This document shows, one piece after another, positions 62,119-64,000 of a DNA stretch of 64,000 nt. Position 1 is the stretch's first letter, and each line of letters begins with the position of its first letter. The stretch comes from Desulfuromonadaceae bacterium (GTDB lineage Bacteria > Desulfobacterota > Desulfuromonadia > Geobacterales > Pseudopelobacteraceae): NCBI GenBank assembly GCA_028687585.1, contig JAQTZV010000004.1, positions 124,001-188,000 on the forward strand. Direction: 5' to 3'. The notes under the pieces are model-generated. The model made no database searches, was not told where the DNA came from, and saw only the letters and a list, made by a program, of their open reading frames with translations. A program made the position numbers and the translations under genes.

Positions 62119-64000
62119 ATGAAAACCCCGCTCGCCAAACCTGAACTTCTCGCCCCTGCCGGATCACTTGAATCTTTCTTTGCCGCTCTTGAAAAAGGCG
62201 CTGATGCAGTCTATGCCGGACTCCAGGACTTTTCGGCCCGGGCTCGGGCAAAAAATTTCACGCTGGCCCAGATGGAGCGGATGCTGGCCTATGCTCATGG
62301 TCAAGAGCGGAAGATATACATCACCCTCAACACGCTGGTGAAGGAGAAGGAACTGCCGCAGCTGGTTGATACGCTGGCCGCTCTGGCCGGGATGCGCGTG
62401 GATGGCGTGATACTGCAGGATCTGGCGGTGGCGCGGCTGATCCGGAACCACTTCCCCTCCATTCCGCTGCACGCGTCTACCCAGATGACGATCCACAACA
62501 CGCCGGGCGTCAAGATGCTCGAAGCGCTTGGATTTCAGCGGGCCGTGCTGGCGCGTGAGCTGGCGGTCGACGAAATTGCGACCATAGCTGCTTCATCACC
62601 GGTCGAGATTGAATGTTTTGTTCATGGTGCGCTCTGCTTTTCCATATCAGGGCAATGCTTCTTTTCCTCACTGCTGGGAGGACACAGCGGCAATCGCGGC
62701 CGGTGCGCACAACCCTGCCGCCGTCTGTATAATCATCGCGGTAAGGAGGGGCACTATTTTTCTACCAGCGACCTGTCGGCAATCGATATGATTCCTGATC
62801 TGGTTAAGGCCGGGGTGAAATCCCTTAAAATTGAGGGACGGATGAAGTCGGCCGAGTACGTTGCCTCGGTGGTTGAAGCCTACCGCACCGTGCTCGATGC
62901 TCCTGCTGCGTCGCACAAGGAGGCGTTGACCACGGCAAAGGGGCTGCTGAAATATTCGTTTGGCCGCACACCAACCAAAGGTTTTCTGGCATCACAGCAA
63001 CCGGATGATATTGCCAATCCCTGGCAGAAGGGTGGCACCGGGCGGTTTATCGGCCAGATCAAAAGTATCAAAGGGAAGATCCTGCTGTTTGAGACCAGAG
63101 ACACTCTGTACGTCGGCGACCGGCTGCGGGCACAGCCAAAAAGCGACATGGCAGGGCAGGCCTGGACCGTGCGCGAATTGACCCTGAATCGTAAAAAATG
63201 CATGGAGGCACCGGCTGGAAACCTGGTGGAGGTTGAGACGCCATTCAGCTTTTCGGTCGGAGATTCGATCTACAAAGTGTCCTCAAAGTCGGCGTACACC
63301 CTAAGTGATAATGCCTGTCTGCGCAGACTTGAGGGGGGACAGGGTGAGAAGCGCCCCTGTCGTCTGGTGGTAACACTGCTGGGCGAACAGCTGCGGATTT
63401 TAGCCACTGTTGCGGGTCAAATCCATGAAATAACTTTCCCGCTCGGCAAGCTTGAGCCTGCTCGCAGTGGCGATATGCAGGGGGTACTGCTCAATCAGTT
63501 CTCGAAATGCGGTGATACACCGTTCCGTCTCGAATCTTTGGAAGCTCCTGACTTTCCGGCAGTGTTGATCCCCTCGGCACAGTTCAAGGAGCTGCGCCGC
63601 CGTTTTTATGCGCAGCTGGCTGAGGTTTCCTCAGCAGCCTTCCGTGAACAGCTTGCAACTGCCCGCGCGAGTGCGTTGCAGGAGTTGAAAAAGGTGCAAA
63701 GTTCACCTCGTCGAGTGGCAGCACGTGAAACGCTGACCGTTGTTGTTGATGAACCGAAGGAGTGGCGCTTTCCACTCCAGAATGGAGCCGATACTACGCT
63801 GGTGCCACTCTCAAAAGCAGCTGTTCATCAACTTGCCTCCGCAGTGCCGCGTATGCGTGGCTCGGAAGAAAGCATTATCTGGGGGCTCCCCTTTATTCTC
63901 TTTGATCGCGATATCCCGCTGTATCGCGACACTCTCCAGAGCTTGTACAATGCCGGGTTCCGCCGTTTTGAGGCGGCCAATCTATCTCATTTTGCGCTGT
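62119..64000 (+). CDS. U32-family peptidase, 3' end outside window
   Basis: At least 627 residues; the gene runs off the right edge. KPELLAPAGSLESFFAALEK, HASTQMTIHNTPG, VHGALCFSISGQCFFSS and GRCAQPCRR are the signature segments of U32 proteins, including the cysteines thought to bind an Fe-S cluster. The long C-terminal half fits the DUF3656-containing form (YhbU/RlhA-like), of which RlhA hydroxylates 23S rRNA C2501. Protease or rRNA hydroxylation role cannot be settled here. GAGGGAA precedes the start. Confidence 0.9.
   Translation, partial: MKTPLAKPELLAPAGSLESFFAALEKGADAVYAGLQDFSARARAKNFTLAQMERMLAYAHGQERKIYITLNTLVKEKELPQLVDTLAALAGMRVDGVILQDLAVARLIRNHFPSIPLHASTQMTIHNTPGVKMLEALGFQRAVLARELAVDEIATIAASSPVEIECFVHGALCFSISGQCFFSSLLGGHSGNRGRCAQPCRRLYNHRGKEGHYFSTSDLSAIDMIPDLVKAGVKSLKIEGRMKSAEYVASVVEAYRTVLDAPAASHKEALTTAKGLLKYSFGRTPTKGFLASQQPDDIANPWQKGGTGRFIGQIKSIKGKILLFETRDTLYVGDRLRAQPKSDMAGQAWTVRELTLNRKKCMEAPAGNLVEVETPFSFSVGDSIYKVSSKSAYTLSDNACLRRLEGGQGEKRPCRLVVTLLGEQLRILATVAGQIHEITFPLGKLEPARSGDMQGVLLNQFSKCGDTPFRLESLEAPDFPAVLIPSAQFKELRRRFYAQLAEVSSAAFREQLATARASALQELKKVQSSPRRVAARETLTVVVDEPKEWRFPLQNGADTTLVPLSKAAVHQLASAVPRMRGSEESIIWGLPFILFDRDIPLYRDTLQSLYNAGFRRFEAANLSHFAL

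Noticed and set aside
1..64000. CRISPR arrays, tRNA or rRNA genes, integrase or transposase genes
   Set aside because: None were seen by reading both strands; the repeats present are short inverted elements without spacers or coding capacity.

Overview
The window looks like a chromosomal piece of a Geobacter-type bacterium (Desulfuromonadia). Reasons: nif genes with sigma-54 promoters and antiterminator leaders like the GnfK/GnfR cascade known from Geobacter, many hybrid kinases, chemoreceptors and GGDEF proteins, a corrinoid methyltransferase set, and a split glycine decarboxylase (gcvPA/gcvPB). This is judged from protein character only; no database search was possible. No rRNA, tRNA, CRISPR array, phage or complete insertion sequence was seen.

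1-9.3 kb, nitrogen fixation: 3'-truncated nifV, nifB with a coupled acetyltransferase, draG and an ANTAR response regulator (gnfR-like), with two chemoreceptors between. nifV, nifB and a third, orphan site share a leader in which a hairpin with the loop AACGAC overlaps a Rho-independent terminator, just downstream of a sigma-54 promoter. gnfR has its own sigma-54 promoter. The orphan leader precedes a decayed nifB/acetyltransferase fusion and could act as a decoy RNA.

9.3-16.5 kb: a minus-strand operon of a response regulator, a hybrid kinase, a corrinoid protein, a UroD-type methyltransferase, a DUF1638 protein and a second hybrid kinase, running into gnfR. Methyl-transfer genes inside a phosphorelay operon are the least expected arrangement here.

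16.5-34 kb: rhomboid protease, two toxin-antitoxin modules around a SWIM/SNF2 helicase, then a GGDEF-recD-epimerase-rlpA operon, a WYL regulator, a GGDEF-MidA-HAD operon, and lipA-lipM with an AbrB/VapC module.

34-44 kb: gcvT-gcvH-gcvPA-gcvPB (the lipoylation genes lie just downstream), a Tat-exported DUF362 protein with a polyferredoxin, a DksA-like protein, a GAF kinase with a cysteine cluster, MazG and a PH-domain protein.

44-57 kb: SprA-like protein, an AcuC-type deacetylase operon that includes an unannotated 34-residue membrane protein, a DUF401 permease, elbB, a Ste24-like protease, then htpX, a small membrane protein and terC behind a yybP-ykoY (manganese) riboswitch, a cupin regulator and an HtrA protease.

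57-64 kb: rluD, a REC-like membrane protein, leuB-asd and a 3'-truncated U32 peptidase. Three families of short non-coding repeats are scattered through the window, and several supply the stop codons of neighbouring genes.
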